Shown one piece after another: positions 24,572 to 37,498 of a stretch of 64,000 nt of DNA. The stretch's first letter is position 1; each line of letters opens with the position of its first letter. The notes beneath the pieces are model-generated. The model had not been told where the DNA came from and did not search any database. It saw only the letters and a program-made list of their open reading frames with translations. The position numbers were made by a program, and so were the translations under genes. The DNA is from Xenopus tropicalis (taxonomy: Eukaryota > Chordata > Amphibia > Anura > Pipidae): assembly GCF_000004195.4 (NCBI RefSeq), contig NC_030679.2, positions 18,798,712 through 18,862,711 on the forward strand, given 5' to 3'.

Positions 24572-25354
24572 TATCTATATTGCCCATTATTGATGCAGTA
24601 TGCAAGTCTACAAAGGATATTTGCAAATCCAAATGGTAGTACTAAATGATATGTTTACATTGAAATGCACATTTACAATGACATGAGCTACGCTTGCATT
24701 ACTGACTATTTAAAATAATGAAATCAGACTCTATTTTTATATAGGCCACATTTTTTGCATTGCTGAAGACAGCTGTTTCAGTGCTTTTGGCACTGCATTC
24801 AAATGGGACACAAAATAAGAAACACCATGCTGCAAGCGTATTCATTATTTATGTGCTGGCTGAAGGAAACACTGATATATATGTTTAAAATGTAAGGGTA
24901 TTGTGGCCCCTTTAAATGACCATATATATCACCAATAGATATTTTTTAGTGTCCCTGCTTGACTCCAGTATGATTTGCCAACAATTGCTGTCTCTGACAA
25001 TAATAAAGCATATAAGAATTGCCAAAATAAACAGTACAAACCCATCTTTGCCTACTGCTGTCAGATAAGCATTAAGAAAAACTTATGAAATATGTTGCAT
25101 ATTAGGGGACAAATCTGAGAGAAAAAGAAGGTTCATACGAGACGGAATACTTTAAATAGATTCTGTTATTGCTATAAAGCGTTGTAAAATTGTGTTGTGT
25201 TTATTGCACTATTTTGTTGTATTCAACATGAAATACACTATAATGTTCATTAACAAAGTTACCGCACGCTTAATAAAGTGCAAAAAAATTGGCACAAAGG
25301 CCACATTTTTTCTTTTTTTTTGCACCCTGCCCTTCACTTTGCAGATAGAGCACA

Positions 25355-25850
25355 TGATTGGCTGTAAGGGTTGCCACCAATGGACTTTGGAATAGTGGAA
25401 ATGCTTTCTCTGGAGTGATCAAATACACTTCTATATCTGGCAGTTTGAAGGATGAGTCTGGATTTGTGAGATGCCAGGAGAAATCTAATTTGCCTAAATG
25501 TGTAATATCAACTGTAAGGGTTGGTGGAGCAGGAATAATGCTTTGAGGCTGTGCCCTTGGTTTCAATGAAAGCATACAGCCATTCAGTGTAGGCGCCTTA
25601 CAACTTTGTAGCAACAATATGGGGAAAGCCTTTTCCTCTTTTAGAATAATTATTGGCCCATGCACAAAGCATGGTCCATGCGAAATGGATTTGCTGAGAT
25701 GGGAGTGAAGCAACTTGACTGGCCTGGACAAATCCCTGACCTCAACACAAATAAACATTTGTGGGATGAATTGAAACACCTACTGCATGTCACTCCTGAT
25801 CCCCAACATCAGTGCCCAACTTCACTAACAATGCTCCCTCTAATTCCTTC
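25355..25850 (+). pseudogene. fossil Tc1-like transposase, catalytic half
   Basis: Across frames it reads WNSGNAFSGVIKYTS, DESGFVRCQEKSN, VSTVRVGGAGIML-like, then QLDWPGQIPDLNTNKHLWDE. This order matches Tc1-like transposases (GGGG-I-M-W-G then WPAQSPDLNP-E-LWDEL), as I know the family. Several stops and frameshifts are present and no inverted ends are seen. It is a different subfamily from 22951-24571 and much older. Confidence 0.6.
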
Positions 25851-26079
25851 TTGGCTATGTTTGTGCATTTTTTTTTTAAAAAAGTGTGCTCAGGTCAGAA
25901 TAGATATAAAATGTTGTGTTTTTACACAAGTTCTTTATGAGCACAATAATTTGTTGTATGCGCTGGCCACAAAATGTGTCCGCGCGTGCAAACCTTTGCT
26001 CACTAATACTTGTGTGGCTGAATGGAAGCAATCCCACCAACAAAGCTTTAGTGTCTAGTGGAGGCCTTCCCAAAAGAAT

Positions 26080-27580
26080 AGAAGCTGCAAAGGGAGGAGC
26101 AACTTCATATTCATTTTCTTTTGAAGATATCCACTTATTATAAATATAACTTTCCCAGATAAACAGGTAAAAGTGGCTGACTAACTGAAAGTTACCAGAC
26201 TATCAATGGTTATTTCCAACTTTAATAACATTTACATAACTTATCTCCCAGGCCCTCAAGTGCATCTCATTTAAGAAAATGTTATTGAAGCAATATTTTT
26301 AGTTAGATGCCTGCTTTCACATGAAATCTACCAAACAATTACAGATGTAGTACCAGAGTTATTCCAAAGCAACTTAGGTTGATGGCACACATAGCGCTTC
26401 TTTGTCCAACACAATTCAGCTTCCATTCACTTGAAAGGGAAATGCCTGAGACACCCCAAATAGATGCTCTTCAGCCCAAAAAGGTGGTTCAAGGCAATTG
26501 TCAACCCACCAGTAGAAGAAGCACGTTTTCTGTGTATATCTGTCCCAGCAATGTTGCGCAAATGCATTCCCTCATTCAAGCAACTATGCTATTAGTTGGT
26601 TACTGTATAACAAAGAAAAAGTATTATTTAATTATTGAACCTAGCACTTATTTTACCAAGTCCAAACTCCACCTCAGGCCCTTAGTCATAGTGCCAGAAA
26701 AAAAGCATTCCATGCATTCCAATTAAAACACCTAATCTAGAGATTTTTTAAAAATAATAAGATCTTCAAAGTATCATTTCCTTTCTAAGTTTCCACGTAG
26801 ACTGGAAACATGAATTCTTTAAACTAAATAATTTCTGAATATTTACCCATTCATGTTAATAAGTGAGTTCAAATATTTTCTTTTGTTTGTAGGTTAAATC
26901 ATTTTGTTATTTGGGTAAGTACTACATTCAGAAAGCTTTGCCCTAGCTGTCAAAGGTCTAGCAGAAAAGAATGTTATTTTATTCTACTAAATGACACTGA
27001 CATTGATGAATGAGGGTTCTTTTTAGCAATTTTGGGTAAACAATGCAAAAAGTAAATGCTGTCAACACATCTGTTGTGTGGAATAGGATTTTGTAGAGCA
27101 ACAAAGCTTTAGATGATAAGACCTCAAACCTTTTCTGTTTATCACACGTTTGAGTGGCAGTTGTTATTCCTAGGACAAAAGGGCATGACTTATTGCAAAA
27201 CATTTTATATGTATTTTTAGTATAGAAATGAAATAATTGCATGTACTTCCTTGTATAAATGCACCATTCTACAACACACCATGCTGGGGGCACATGGATA
27301 GAACACACAGCAGCCATTGCTAAGCTTCGGCATTGAAAGAATTTAAGTAAAAAGTATCTAAAAGCTCAAAATAACATGAAACAATAAACATAATCATAAA
27401 TAAATAGTATTCCTGCCCCCCTTCCAATCAGATTTATGTATCATGGCTGCCTTTATTTCTAGGGGAATGTTATAAGTTAGAAAAAGATGCTTGATCTTGA
27501 AAACTAATCTATATAGCATAAAGGGTTATGGTGATTACATATAAGACCCTCATTTTGTATAATACCATTTTGTATAATAC
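26080..27580. other. unassigned sequence
   Basis: No exon or clear repeat. The short open frames here lack any family signature. Confidence 0.45.
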
Positions 27581-27584
27581 CATT

Positions 27585-27773
27585 GATAAATCAATCTACC
27601 CTCACAGATAAATTAGTCCACTGCAGTAGATAAATCAGTCCACTCTCGTAGATAAATCAGTCCACTCATATATATAAAAATCGATCAATCAATCGATCCA
27701 CTTTCATATAGATAAATCAGTCCACTCTCATATATATAAATCAATCCATTCTCATTGATAAATAGTCCATTCT

Positions 27774-27847
<74 letters not shown>

Positions 27848-28145
27848 CAATCGATCCACTCCCATATACTGTCATAGATAAATCAGTCCACTCTCATATA
27901 CAGTAGATAAGTCAGTCCACTCTCGTAGATAATTCAGTCCACTCCTTTATATATAGATCAATCAATCAATTGATCAACTCTCATATAGATAAATCAGTCC
28001 ACTCTCATTGATAAATCAGTCCACTCTCATAGATAAATCAGTTCACTCTCATATATATAAATCAATCCATTCTCATTGATAAATAGACCACTCTAATATT
28101 GCTAGATTAGTCCAGTCTCCTAGATTAATCAGTCCGTCCGTATAA
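27585..28145 (+). repeat. minisatellite GATAAATCAGTCCACTCTCA with internal (TA)n
   Basis: About 20 imperfect units of 20-30 bp with GATAAATCAGTCCACTCTC(A/G)TA. It is interrupted at 27778-27842 by an uninterrupted AT run of about 60 bp. Variants with TCAATCAATCGATCCACT occur on both sides of the AT run. Confidence 0.88.
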
Positions 28146-28807
28146 ATAAATCAGTTTTCAATACCTCCATGCAGTAAAGTATTAAATGTAAGTCTGCCTC
28201 CTATATAATTGATTTTTACGATGTCTATTATGAGACACTTGCTGAAGGTGAAGGAACAGCTGTTTTTGCAGAAAATGGGTCACACAAATAACCATAATGT
28301 AAAATTTTCCATTAAAGCACAAAACAGAACCACAACTTTTTTACTTTTTTACCTACACTTATTAGACATTGTTTTTAATAATTGTTTAATTGTAATTATA
28401 GCATGAAAAAGAAAAAAAACAGTTAATAACAAATTCTTGCTTCCAACTTCCACTAACAGTTTCCTTCTGTCCATTATACTAATGAAAAGGCAATAAGAGA
28501 AAAACACATTCAGATGGAAGGTATCTATTTAAGGTCATCGACCCCTTTTATTAAGACGACTGAAGAACGTCTGGGCTACAGGCATAAATCATTTGCATTC
28601 CTTGCCTAGTGTTGGATTCAAAAGTCAAACCTCTGAGATGTATATGACAACACATCTCAAATGCCTGTTGTGTGACTCACTTACGTAGGGCTACTCACTC
28701 TGGCCCTCACAGGCAAATCACTTTACACTTAATGTGCTCAACTAAAAACGCCCTTGGCATTTTGTTATGACCCTAATTACTACTCTGACAAGTCTGGTGT
28801 TTTTTTA

Positions 28808-29100
28808 AAGGCGTTCACCTACTTTTAACTTTTAGTATAATGTAGAGAGAGTGATTGTGAGGCAATTTGCATTGGGTCTTCATGTTTTATTATTTGCATT
28901 TTTTTTAACTAATAGATTTTCATTCAGCATCTCTCCAGTTTGAAATTTCAGCAGCTATCTGGTTGCTAGGGTCCAATTTAACCTAGCAACCAGTCAGTGG
29001 TTTGATAGAGAGACTGGAATATGGATAGAGGAAGTCTTAAAAAGAAATATAAGTAATAAAAGGTAATAATAATAATATCATTGTCGCCTTACAGAGGAAC
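28808..29100 (+). repeat. dispersed frog repeat (CTGGTTGCTAGGGTCCAATTTA)
   Basis: I recognise this as a common Xenopus interspersed repeat from its GGTTGCTAGGGTCCAA, CTAGCAACCAGTCAGTG and AGAGACTGGAATATG words. The class was not determined from this copy. Confidence 0.6.
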
Positions 29101-32100
29101 TTTTGTGTTTGCACTCATAATCAAATGTCTCCTTCCTGTATTTTACCAAGCAGCAGCTAGGTCATGCTTTATGACTGTGTCTCTGTGCTCTATTTCAGTG
29201 AGCAGATACCTGCGAACTGTTCTTTGAATTAAAGATGGCATGTATTAGGTCACACTCAATTCAAAAGGTGTTTGATGGGGAGACATGTGTCATTCTCTCC
29301 CTTCCCTTACATTGCATGTCATTCTGAGGCAGTAAGGGCAGGGCTAGCTGTGCATTCTGATGCACTTGCACTTGTGCCACCATATATCTTTATAACTCTC
29401 TGTAACCAGAAGGGCAGCTATACTGTATGTCACCACCTTGTCCTTCATTTTCCCATTGTACACATTATAGTATGGAAATTGGCTTAAGATATGCTGGGTC
29501 CTCTTGTGCTTACATTGTTGCTTTAAGCATCATTGTATGTGATGTCTAACCTATGCACCCACTGACAAACATAGACAGCAATATTAACCAAATCATTAAA
29601 GCCTACTGGGCATTTGTGATAAAAGAAGGGCCTCACGGGAAGAGTACTTACACACTCAGGGTCCCCAAAAAACAAACCTACATACCCAGGGTCCCCAAAC
29701 CACAACATTGGAACCCTGTTTAACAATTAAATAACAACTGTTTCTTTTCAGTGAATCTATACTTGTGGCAAGAATGTATAATGGCTGAGACCCCATTCTG
29801 ATTAATGTCTAACCTACAACCCTCCTGTAGCGCATTGCAGTCTAACAATACCTGGATCGCCATCATCATTTTTGTTTAATTCTATTTTACACAAAAGAGC
29901 TAACATAGTAACCAGATACAGTAAATATAGCTTTGGAAAAGACTGAGGATTCTGGGAATGTTAGTTCACAACAGCTGGATGGCCTGGAGTATAACATTCC
30001 TAGATTATGCCAACTTTCCAACAAAATCACGACTCGGTATCACAAAGTCTCCTAAAGGGTGGTAGCACCTTTTCGCTTAAACTAATGGAATCCCTGCTGC
30101 GGGCTCATATTACACAGCCCAGTGTGGTGGCGTATGAAAAGAATTCACCCTGGGGACCAATACAGTTCACATGTCTTTAATGGGATTTCCTTTCAAGGCC
30201 TTTCACTTTTAGCTCGCCCCAAGGGCGCCTACTTGTTACGTGTAATTCCATTTGTCGTCTTCCTAGTGGTGCCCTGACAATCCTGTTAATCCTGTAGTTG
30301 TACAGTACTTGAGGAAGATAATAAGGGGGGTTTCATTTGACGTGTCAGCTTGAGGTCTGTCCTTTCAGCTCCTCAGACCAGTTTCAGCTGATTCATAAAC
30401 CTAAGAATGTCTTTCACTACAGGCTAAATCAGGAGAGAGATCCTATGCAGTTTCTCATGCATGCTTTTTTCACATTTTCTTGCTGGTAAACAATCCCTCA
30501 AATCTTTATGAGGGCCCAAGTGAAATATTGCATGCACCCAAACACTGTTCACAGAGGTACTTGCATCTATACATGCTCCTCTATTCTTCCACTTGCACCA
30601 AAAGCAGGTAGGTTGCTGAATGAGGTGCAAGATGCAAGTGACCTAGTGAATCACATGCTAATGCTGTGGTCAGCAAAGGTAGAATGTGTTTTCCTATAAT
30701 TTGTGCCCAAAGCTTTTGGGGTGCCAGCCCTTGCTTCAAGCCAGCACAGTAACATGGAACCAAATCACTCCCCATTTGTAGGGTTGCCACCTGTCTTGTT
30801 ATATACCAAATAGTTCAGGTTTTATGGTGACTGTCCGGTTCATAACTGCCTATCCAGTGTTTCAAAGTTCTGAAACCAGAAAAACCTCTGCCAAATTGAA
30901 TAAAAATTCAGCCACTCCCTGCATGTTGTGTCATAACTACAGCCCCATACATCATTGGCACACATCAATATGTCAATGGTCTGCTCCTGACATCACCAAT
31001 TTAATCTCCCAAGTTATCAACTCTGCCCCCAATGTCATCCAGCGCGCCCCCTGTAGCGATCATCTCCGTTTAAAAGTTGGAAATCCTAATCATTGTTCCA
31101 ACCATACTTACCAACCACCAGTTCTTAGTTTAAAGCCAGATGCAAAATACCATTTTTTTTTTAATAGGGGTAGTCTGCCCGCTTCTGCAACAAATTTCTG
31201 CTACCAATTTTCTGTCTTAAATCCAGAGCCATGCAATCTTTCTAAAAATCTAGGCAAAAAAAGTTTTTGTTTGCAAGGACTGGCAAATTAGAGGGTTCCA
31301 AAGCCCTCCAGTGCTATTGCCAAAGAAACCAATAAACCAATTAGTTTTGGCTAGTGTGTAGCTTGTCATAAAATGAAAGCAAAGATCTGATTGGTTGTTT
31401 TTTGTCACTTCACTGGCGCAGTTGAGCAACTAACTGGTTATGACTTTTAGTCCAGACAGTCAATCTCAATTCACTGTTGTGCGCTAAAGCTGCCCCTATG
31501 TCCCATTTGCTAAGATAATAACTTTATTACCCCCCAAAATAATCTCTGACTCACTGCTGTCTTAATTCTTTCCAAAAACACATATTAAAAACATAAGCCA
31601 ATGCTGGCAGTTGCAGCAGACTGGAGGCATTTACTTTTCATTCTTAAAAACCAATCTGTTTGTGCTGACACCGATCCAACTGGTAACTTGTCGAGTGCTG
31701 CCCCTGGCATGAAAATTCATTTGGGAACGGCATGCCAACATTGTGAGCTCTAAAACATAACCTTAATAAGTGTATAAAATAATCATGTGGATGCCATTTG
31801 TCTGTGCGCATGTGTCATGGCAGCAATATGCCAGATTAGGAGAAAACACTATTCGCTAGTCCAACATGTGACTATAAGTGGTTGGTGTAACATTTGCAAA
31901 GTGCACTGCCTTATGCAGAGAATTCCTTTGTGTCTGCCAGCACCAGTCTTATTGGTGCCACGTTTCATCTCTTCTCACATAGCTTTTGTGCCAGAATGAT
32001 TTAGTGTAGCTTAATGGGAGATCATGCCAAATATAATTCTTCATCTTCAAGGTTTGCTATATTTTCTGTCATTCCCTGACTCCTTTGATGCACTAGTGGT

Positions 32101-33490
32101 GTATTTACATTTTTTTTCTGTTTGTCAAACCCTTTCCAGCACCTAAGATGTTTTCCCTTGAGTATGAATACCATAATGGGCAAACCAGTCTGTGCTAGTT
32201 GAGAGTTAGTCACAATTAGCTGTTTGTGGATTCTTCCTGTTGCTACTGAATTGTTATGAGACACCTCTTTGAGAGGGGAGATCAGAGTGTAACATAAGAG
32301 AATCAACTATACAGAGTACAGAGACACCCAAACAGTTGATTATAAATAAAGTGTGTGTTAGCCACACCCTGTTTTAATCAAGCCATGCCCATTGTGCCGA
32401 TAGAAACCCCCCATTACGCCTAGGTCACACTACTTGAGTACACTCCTTGCCCTACTAGTTCCGGGTGTGCTTCAGTGCTTTTCATTGGGTAAAATTCAGG
32501 TTCAAATTCTGACTGGGCTGTTGGGTAAGAGGGAGGCAAATCTAACTGACCCCCATAAAATAAGTGTGAGAGACATGTCTCTAGGTACATGGTAGCAATT
32601 TGTCAAATGATATACTTGTATATGAATCAAATCCAGAATTCCACTGGGGATTCAAATCCTAGGAGTGCAATTTATCAACATTTACATTTGATTCAAAATC
32701 ATGAATCGAATTCAAAATCCTGGCAAAAATAATGAATTCTAACACTGGAGATTTATTAAGAGCGAAAAACTTGAACACTTGAAAGTATTTGCACCTCAGA
32801 GCTAGCGAGTTCATGTAGAAGTCAATGGGAGTTAAATTTTTCAAAATTCAAGCTATTTTTCATGTTGAATTTTTGAGACTGATTGAAAATGTAAGACTTG
32901 TTGCAAATGAAGGGTAGAATGTGATTCCGTTGCATTTGAGTTGTTTTTCAAGTTTTGAGCTTCAAGTTTTTTCAGACATAAGTGTACAATTGACATTTTT
33001 GGGTTTTTGAATTTTTGTTTTCATAAATCTGCCTCCAAATGTTTAACTGAACCAAATCAGAACCCCAAACAACTAAATGCAACACTTTTTTAAAGATTGC
33101 TTAAATGTTTCTATTTATCTTTGATTTATCTTAAATTTGAAAATGCACATGAATTATGCATTTCATGCATCCCTAGCTTTACTAAAGCCAAGATGTTCAA
33201 CCTGAAGCCGTTTCTTATGTATTATTGTCTGTAGGTAAGTAAGGATTGTAGCATTATCTTAGCTCATAACAACGTTGCAGATATAGAAAACATATTTAGT
33301 CACAATTCCAAGAATATCTATGACAGCAAATGTGTTTTCTTGTCTCTCACCCTAAAGGGTGGGCTTTCACAACTGCCATATATAGTTGATAAGTCAGACT
33401 TCACTTGACTTGATAAGTGCAAATATCAAGACTAAACACTGAACTCTAGTCCACTGACTATTTGTTCAATAAAGTGGGCTGAATCTCTCA
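29101..33490. other. unassigned intronic sequence
   Basis: Contains a decayed inverted-word repeat at about 32640-33025 (CTTGAA/TTCAAG rich, as at 2607). I can support no gene or RNA. Confidence 0.45.
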
Positions 33491-33505
33491 TTTATATAAC
33501 ATAGT

Positions 33506-34150
33506 TAGTGATGAGTGAATCTGTTCCGTTTCGCTTCGCCGAAAAATTCGCGAATCTTTCAAAAGATCCGCGAAATGGCGAAAAATTTGCGAAACGGCGA
33601 AAATGTCGTGCGACAAAAAAAATTGATGCACGCGTCTATTATTTTGTCGCGCGGCTATTGTTTTGTCGCATGGCTATTGTTTCGTCGCACGCGGCTATTG
33701 TTTCGTCGCCCGCGACTATTGTTTTGTCGCACGGCTAGTGTTTCGTCACACGCGGCTATTGTTTCGTCGCCCGCGACTATTGTTTTGTCGCACGTCTAGT
33801 GTTTCGTCGCACGCGGCTATTATTTTGTCGCGCGGCTATTGTTTCGTTGCCCGCGGCTATTGTTTTGTCGCACGGCTATTGTTTCGTCGCACGCGGCTAT
33901 TGTTTTGTCGCGCGGCTATTGTTTTGTCGCCCGCGACTATTGTTTTGTCGCACGGCTATTGTTTCGTCGCGCGCGTCTATTATTTTGTCGCCCGCGACTA
34001 TTCTTTTTTGACGCCGGCGACAATTTTTGGACGTGCGGTGAATTTTTCCGCGGCTAAATTTTTCATCCGTTTCGCGAAACAATCCGCCAATGGCGAAACG
34101 CGGAAATTCGCCGCAAATCCATGCCTGGCGAAACTTTTCGCCCATCACTA
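33506..34150 (+). mobile_element. hAT-type MITE expanded by an internal CpG-rich minisatellite
   Basis: The termini are TAGTGATGAGTGAATC and TTTCGCCCATCACTA. The 8-bp words AACATAGT at 33498-33505 and 34151-34158 are identical, so the whole block inserted as one unit. At 645 bp it is about twice the length of related copies, because the centre has expanded into a tandem array (33652-34010). The right flank enters a decayed CR1 3' tail (about 34149-34185, - strand). Confidence 0.88.
33652..34010 (+). repeat. 19/21-bp CpG-rich minisatellite
   Basis: About 18 units of CTATTGTTTCGTCGCACGCGG (21 bp) or CTATTGTTTTGTCGCACGG (19 bp), with a higher-order period of about 61 bp (21+21+19) in part of the array. 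All three forward frames stay open for long stretches, giving repetitive peptides such as GYCFVAR that are not evidence of a gene. Confidence 0.88.
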
Positions 34151-34186
34151 AACATAGTAACATAGTAAGTTAGGTTGAAAAAAATC

Positions 34187-34480
34187 TAAACGATTTTAGA
34201 TTTAAACTAATATACATATGGTCATACATTTAAAGATTCATTCGCTTGGTGAGGTCACTGAATAAGCAAATCTTTTCCCAATATGGCCACCTTGAAGTGG
34301 GCTGATCCGATTATTTGACCCTTGGGGGCTAAGATATCTGCTGGGCAGGCCCATCAGAGGGCCCCATACACATGCCAATAAGCTAGCTTACTCTGGAAGA
34401 ACCAAATCAGCATCAAATTCTATTGGCCCCTGTACGGCCACCTTATTAGAAATGTATGCCTTTTGGGGAATATGAAATAA
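34187..34480. repeat. dispersed repeat, unclassified
   Basis: Contains GGGCTGATCCGATTATTTGACCC and CCCATACACATGCCAATAAGC, typical of frog DNA-transposon derivatives. The ends are not resolved. Confidence 0.35.
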
Positions 34481-35250
34481 GACTTGTGCATCTAGTTTTG
34501 CGAGGCCAATGCATGTGTATTTATAACAGCCAGCTAATATACTGGTATCCATTTTCCTTTAGGGAATGCACAATCCCATATGTTATCTTGCTGTAGAAAG
34601 AATATATTAATATATAATTAACAAACAGTTCTGAGCTCAAGAAGTTTTGTTTGACATGTAAATATCCACACTGTTTGTAGAAAAATGTGCCCAGAGGTAG
34701 CCCTTGGCTACACACAGTTTATAAGCCTACACATGATTGGCTTGTGATCTCTTCAGCTTTGTGCAGAATTACTGGTCGTAAACCCAGCAGGTCACCAATA
34801 CTGCAGTCTTTCAAGAGACACTGAAGTCGATGGATGTTGTGAATTAGAATTAAAGAACAATTTGTAACAGTCAGAAATATCCATGTAAATATCCCTGCAA
34901 ACTTACTGAAATTAAAATATTTGTTATTACATGCCTTTGGAAGTAGCTTTTTTTGCACTTCTGAATTCCTTCTGTTTCTTCTACAGGAAGCTAAATGAGT
35001 GCAAAACAAATTGCTTCCTTACATCTCACTAAGAATTAGCACATGCTCAATGATCCTTGACAAAGTATTATTGATCTGGAAAGGGATATCTACTTGCATT
35101 TTGTCAGCCTTGTTCTTTAGAATGATTCCAAGGCAAAATTATTATGATAATTAATTTACAAAATAGAAAGGCTTTATTCAGTTTACTACTGTATTTTTTC
35201 TTCACAAACAAATAATATCTTTCAAATATGTTTATTTTTCTTTTGTTTAG

Positions 35251-35403
35251 TTATCCAGTTTGGCTTTGTAACGTTATTTGTGGCATCGTTCCCACTGGCC
35301 CCACTCTTCGCTCTCCTCAACAACATAATAGAAGTTAGACTGGATGCAAAGAAATTTGTGACAGAACTTCGACGACCTGACGCAGTGCGGGCAAAGGATA
35401 TAG
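35251..35403 (+). CDS. ano2: ano2 coding exon: TM7-TM8, Ca2+-binding residues
   Basis: The exon starts with two bases completing an Ile codon begun in the previous exon, runs 50 codons and leaves one base. The peptide starts [19 protein letters not shown] and continues through [13 protein letters not shown] to RAKDI. It covers the rest of TM7, the re-entrant turn and TM8. From family knowledge, E and D of EVRLD correspond to mouse ANO1 E734 and D738, which coordinate Ca2+. The spacing of 29 residues between the last TM7 glutamate and the TM8 glutamate equals that in mouse ANO1, which supports correct joining of these two exons across a 21-kb intron. The acceptor is TTTGTTTAG and the donor is GTAGGC, which is weaker than the other donors here. 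Confidence 0.93.
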
Positions 35404-35519
35404 GTAGGCCCAGAAATGTTTATTCAAAGTTATCGTGTTGTCAAACAACCTTGTTTGCATTGTGAATTCCAGAGATTTGTGAGATTTAAAAAAAAAATAC
35501 ATTCTTTATTCTTTTTCAG

Positions 35520-35572
35520 GAATTTGGTACAATATTTTAAGTGGGATTGGCAAGTTTTCAGTGATTATAAAT
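35520..35572 (+). CDS. ano2: ano2 coding exon: 53-bp mini-exon, start of TM9
   Basis: Short exon 116 bp downstream of the previous one. Two bases complete a Gly codon and 17 codons follow (IWYNILSGIGKFSVIIN). The acceptor is CTTTTTCAG and the donor is GTAAGT. The peptide leads into the next transmembrane helix. The match to the anoctamin-1/2 family in this stretch is close, with IWYNIL, GIGK and VIINAFVIS all family-typical. The tiny upstream intron suggests that both exons are recognised together. Confidence 0.92.
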
Positions 35573-37498
35573 GTAAGTATCCTATAAGCTGTGTTATTCT
35601 TTACTTTTTACATGTATGTATTGTAAATCGTTTTATTTGTAAACTTTCAGACAGCAAATCTGGGACTTAAGATAAAACTACTTTGCGTGCAAGGCTTCTT
35701 TTTGCGAGTTGCAACTATAGGAGCTCAGTGTTGTTCCACTTAAATAACATAAGTATATTACCATGACCAGTATATGCCACTTAATTAGGATTCTGAGAAA
35801 TAATGTTTCATTGTCAAGAACAAGTCAGTAGGGGTTGGTAACTAAATTTGCAAGTGCACCAAATTGCACACCTTAGTGCTCAAAACACTTGCGTCAGTGG
35901 AATGGAGCCTTCCATTGCTCCTTAACCTTAGTGAATGGTGTACAAGTTAGGGGAAAAGGATAGGGAATGACTATGTGCTGCCTCCAGTCTGCCCATTTTA
36001 GATACAAGTAGAGGGGCAGGGTGGGGAATGTCTACATGCCCCCTCTTGTCTGCCTATCATGAATACAGTGCTTACAAACCCATATAGGGCTGCATTCAGA
36101 AAATATTCACCTTATGTTGTAAAGTAGGAACATCTGAAATTTACTACTGAGTAGCCACTAAGTAGAATATTACCTCTATCAAAATGTTCTTTTACACATG
36201 AACAAATAGTTTTCCATGCATTGAAACCACACTAGTTAAAGAGCAAATTACAAATTTATGATGTGCTCTTGTAGCATGTTAGAAGTGGGCCACATATGGG
36301 AACCCACCGACTGCACAAAGAGGTTAAGTGCTTGATTCAGTACAATGTTTGTGATGAGTAGAATGTGAGTTCCAATTAGCTGATTCATTGCCAATTTTAT
36401 CAACCAGATATAAAACCTCATGCCAACTATGTAATGGGAATTAAACATAATTAACGTACATTTATTTTCTCTAATGAACAGGACATTACTTATAAAACAT
36501 GTTAGCTGGGATTGATGGCACATTAAATGTGCAAATGGGTTTATATGAATGTGTAATTTGTAAGCTTTTTGATCCTACATGCCAAGTTATTCTGAACAGG
36601 AAAGCACAGAAAGATCTTTAATATTGTGCCTTGTACACTTATAGCTTTCACATTATATCTATCAAAACATGCAGCCTTCATGCATTTAGCATTCAACAAG
36701 ACTAAAGTTTTTAACTCAGCATTTTGATACCATTCTAGAATCTAGTATGATACTGAAATCAGGAGTAAACTGATATCTAAATAGGTCTCATTGCAGCTTA
36801 AGGCCAATACTTCTGCCAAGGGAAGCTCACACGTCTACCTATGCTAATGGTCATCTGTGTCACCCTGGAGGGCTCCAATGGATTGACTGATGTAGAAGGC
36901 AAGGGGGGCATAATAATGGCATATATGTATTTTCCCCAAGGAAACAAAACTTGTGGCAAAATTCTAGAGCAGATTTCTGAACACTTTCACCTCAGTGGCT
37001 TAAAAATGCACTAGAATTTTACCCAAAAACTCCATTGCATCTGGGGAAATGTCAGCAAAGCAAAACGGAGCAGTTAACTTTTTACTATTACTGGGCAACA
37101 TAGTGGTAAAGGGAGTTTATGATCAGTCAGCCTCAGGGACTATGGCAGCTTAGGAAAAGGTTAAACTACAAGCCGTACTGCTAAAAAAAAATGTGTAGAT
37201 CCTGGAGGTAAGTGGGAGGGGACTAACCAAAAAGAAATCCATAAATATTCTATTACTTAAATACATGAGACACTAACAAATAAAAGAATAAATATGTTCT
37301 ATACGGAGTCTAGAAACTTGAAGAACAGTCTATCCATTGCAAGTAAAGTTATGAGTGCTCTATGTATATAATCATATTTCTAAGGTTTTATGTTTCTTTG
37401 TTGTCTTGTCTGCAGTGTCCTATTAATCAGCTGCCCATTCACATGAATGGGAGCCATGTGCTTTTAAACATTTAATTGGTTATCTCTCTGTCTCTCAG
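35573..37498 (+). other. ano2: ano2 intron (1.9 kb)
   Basis: Intron with GTAAGT donor and CTCTCAG acceptor. About 35820-35945 looks like a dispersed repeat rich in short inverted motifs (TGCAAGTGCACC, CACTTGCG). Nothing else in it can be supported. Confidence 0.75.

Larger units (their letters stand above)
13955..35250 (+). other. ano2: ano2 intron (21.3 kb), repeat-rich
   Basis: Intron between the exons ending at 13954 and starting at 35251, with GTAAGT donor and TTTAG acceptor. It holds several hAT and foldback MITEs, two minisatellites, a CR1 3' half, a Tc1/mariner element and a fossil Tc1 transposase, listed separately. The remaining single-copy-looking stretches (14600-15620, 18740-20180, 21125-22460, 24575-25350, 26080-27580, 29100-33490, 34490-35250) show no exon, RNA gene or other feature that I can support. 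Confidence 0.8.

Noticed and set aside
25270..25779. 169-codon open frame on the - strand
   Set aside because: It is the antisense of the fossil Tc1 transposase on the + strand and has no motif of its own.
26379..26726. 115-codon open frame on the + strand
   Set aside because: No domain, splice context or repeat-protein signature was seen. It is open by chance in AT-poor sequence.
33508..34163. Several overlapping open frames giving repetitive CFVAR / LLFRR peptides
   Set aside because: They are produced by the 19/21-bp minisatellite, are open in several frames at once and lie inside a MITE.
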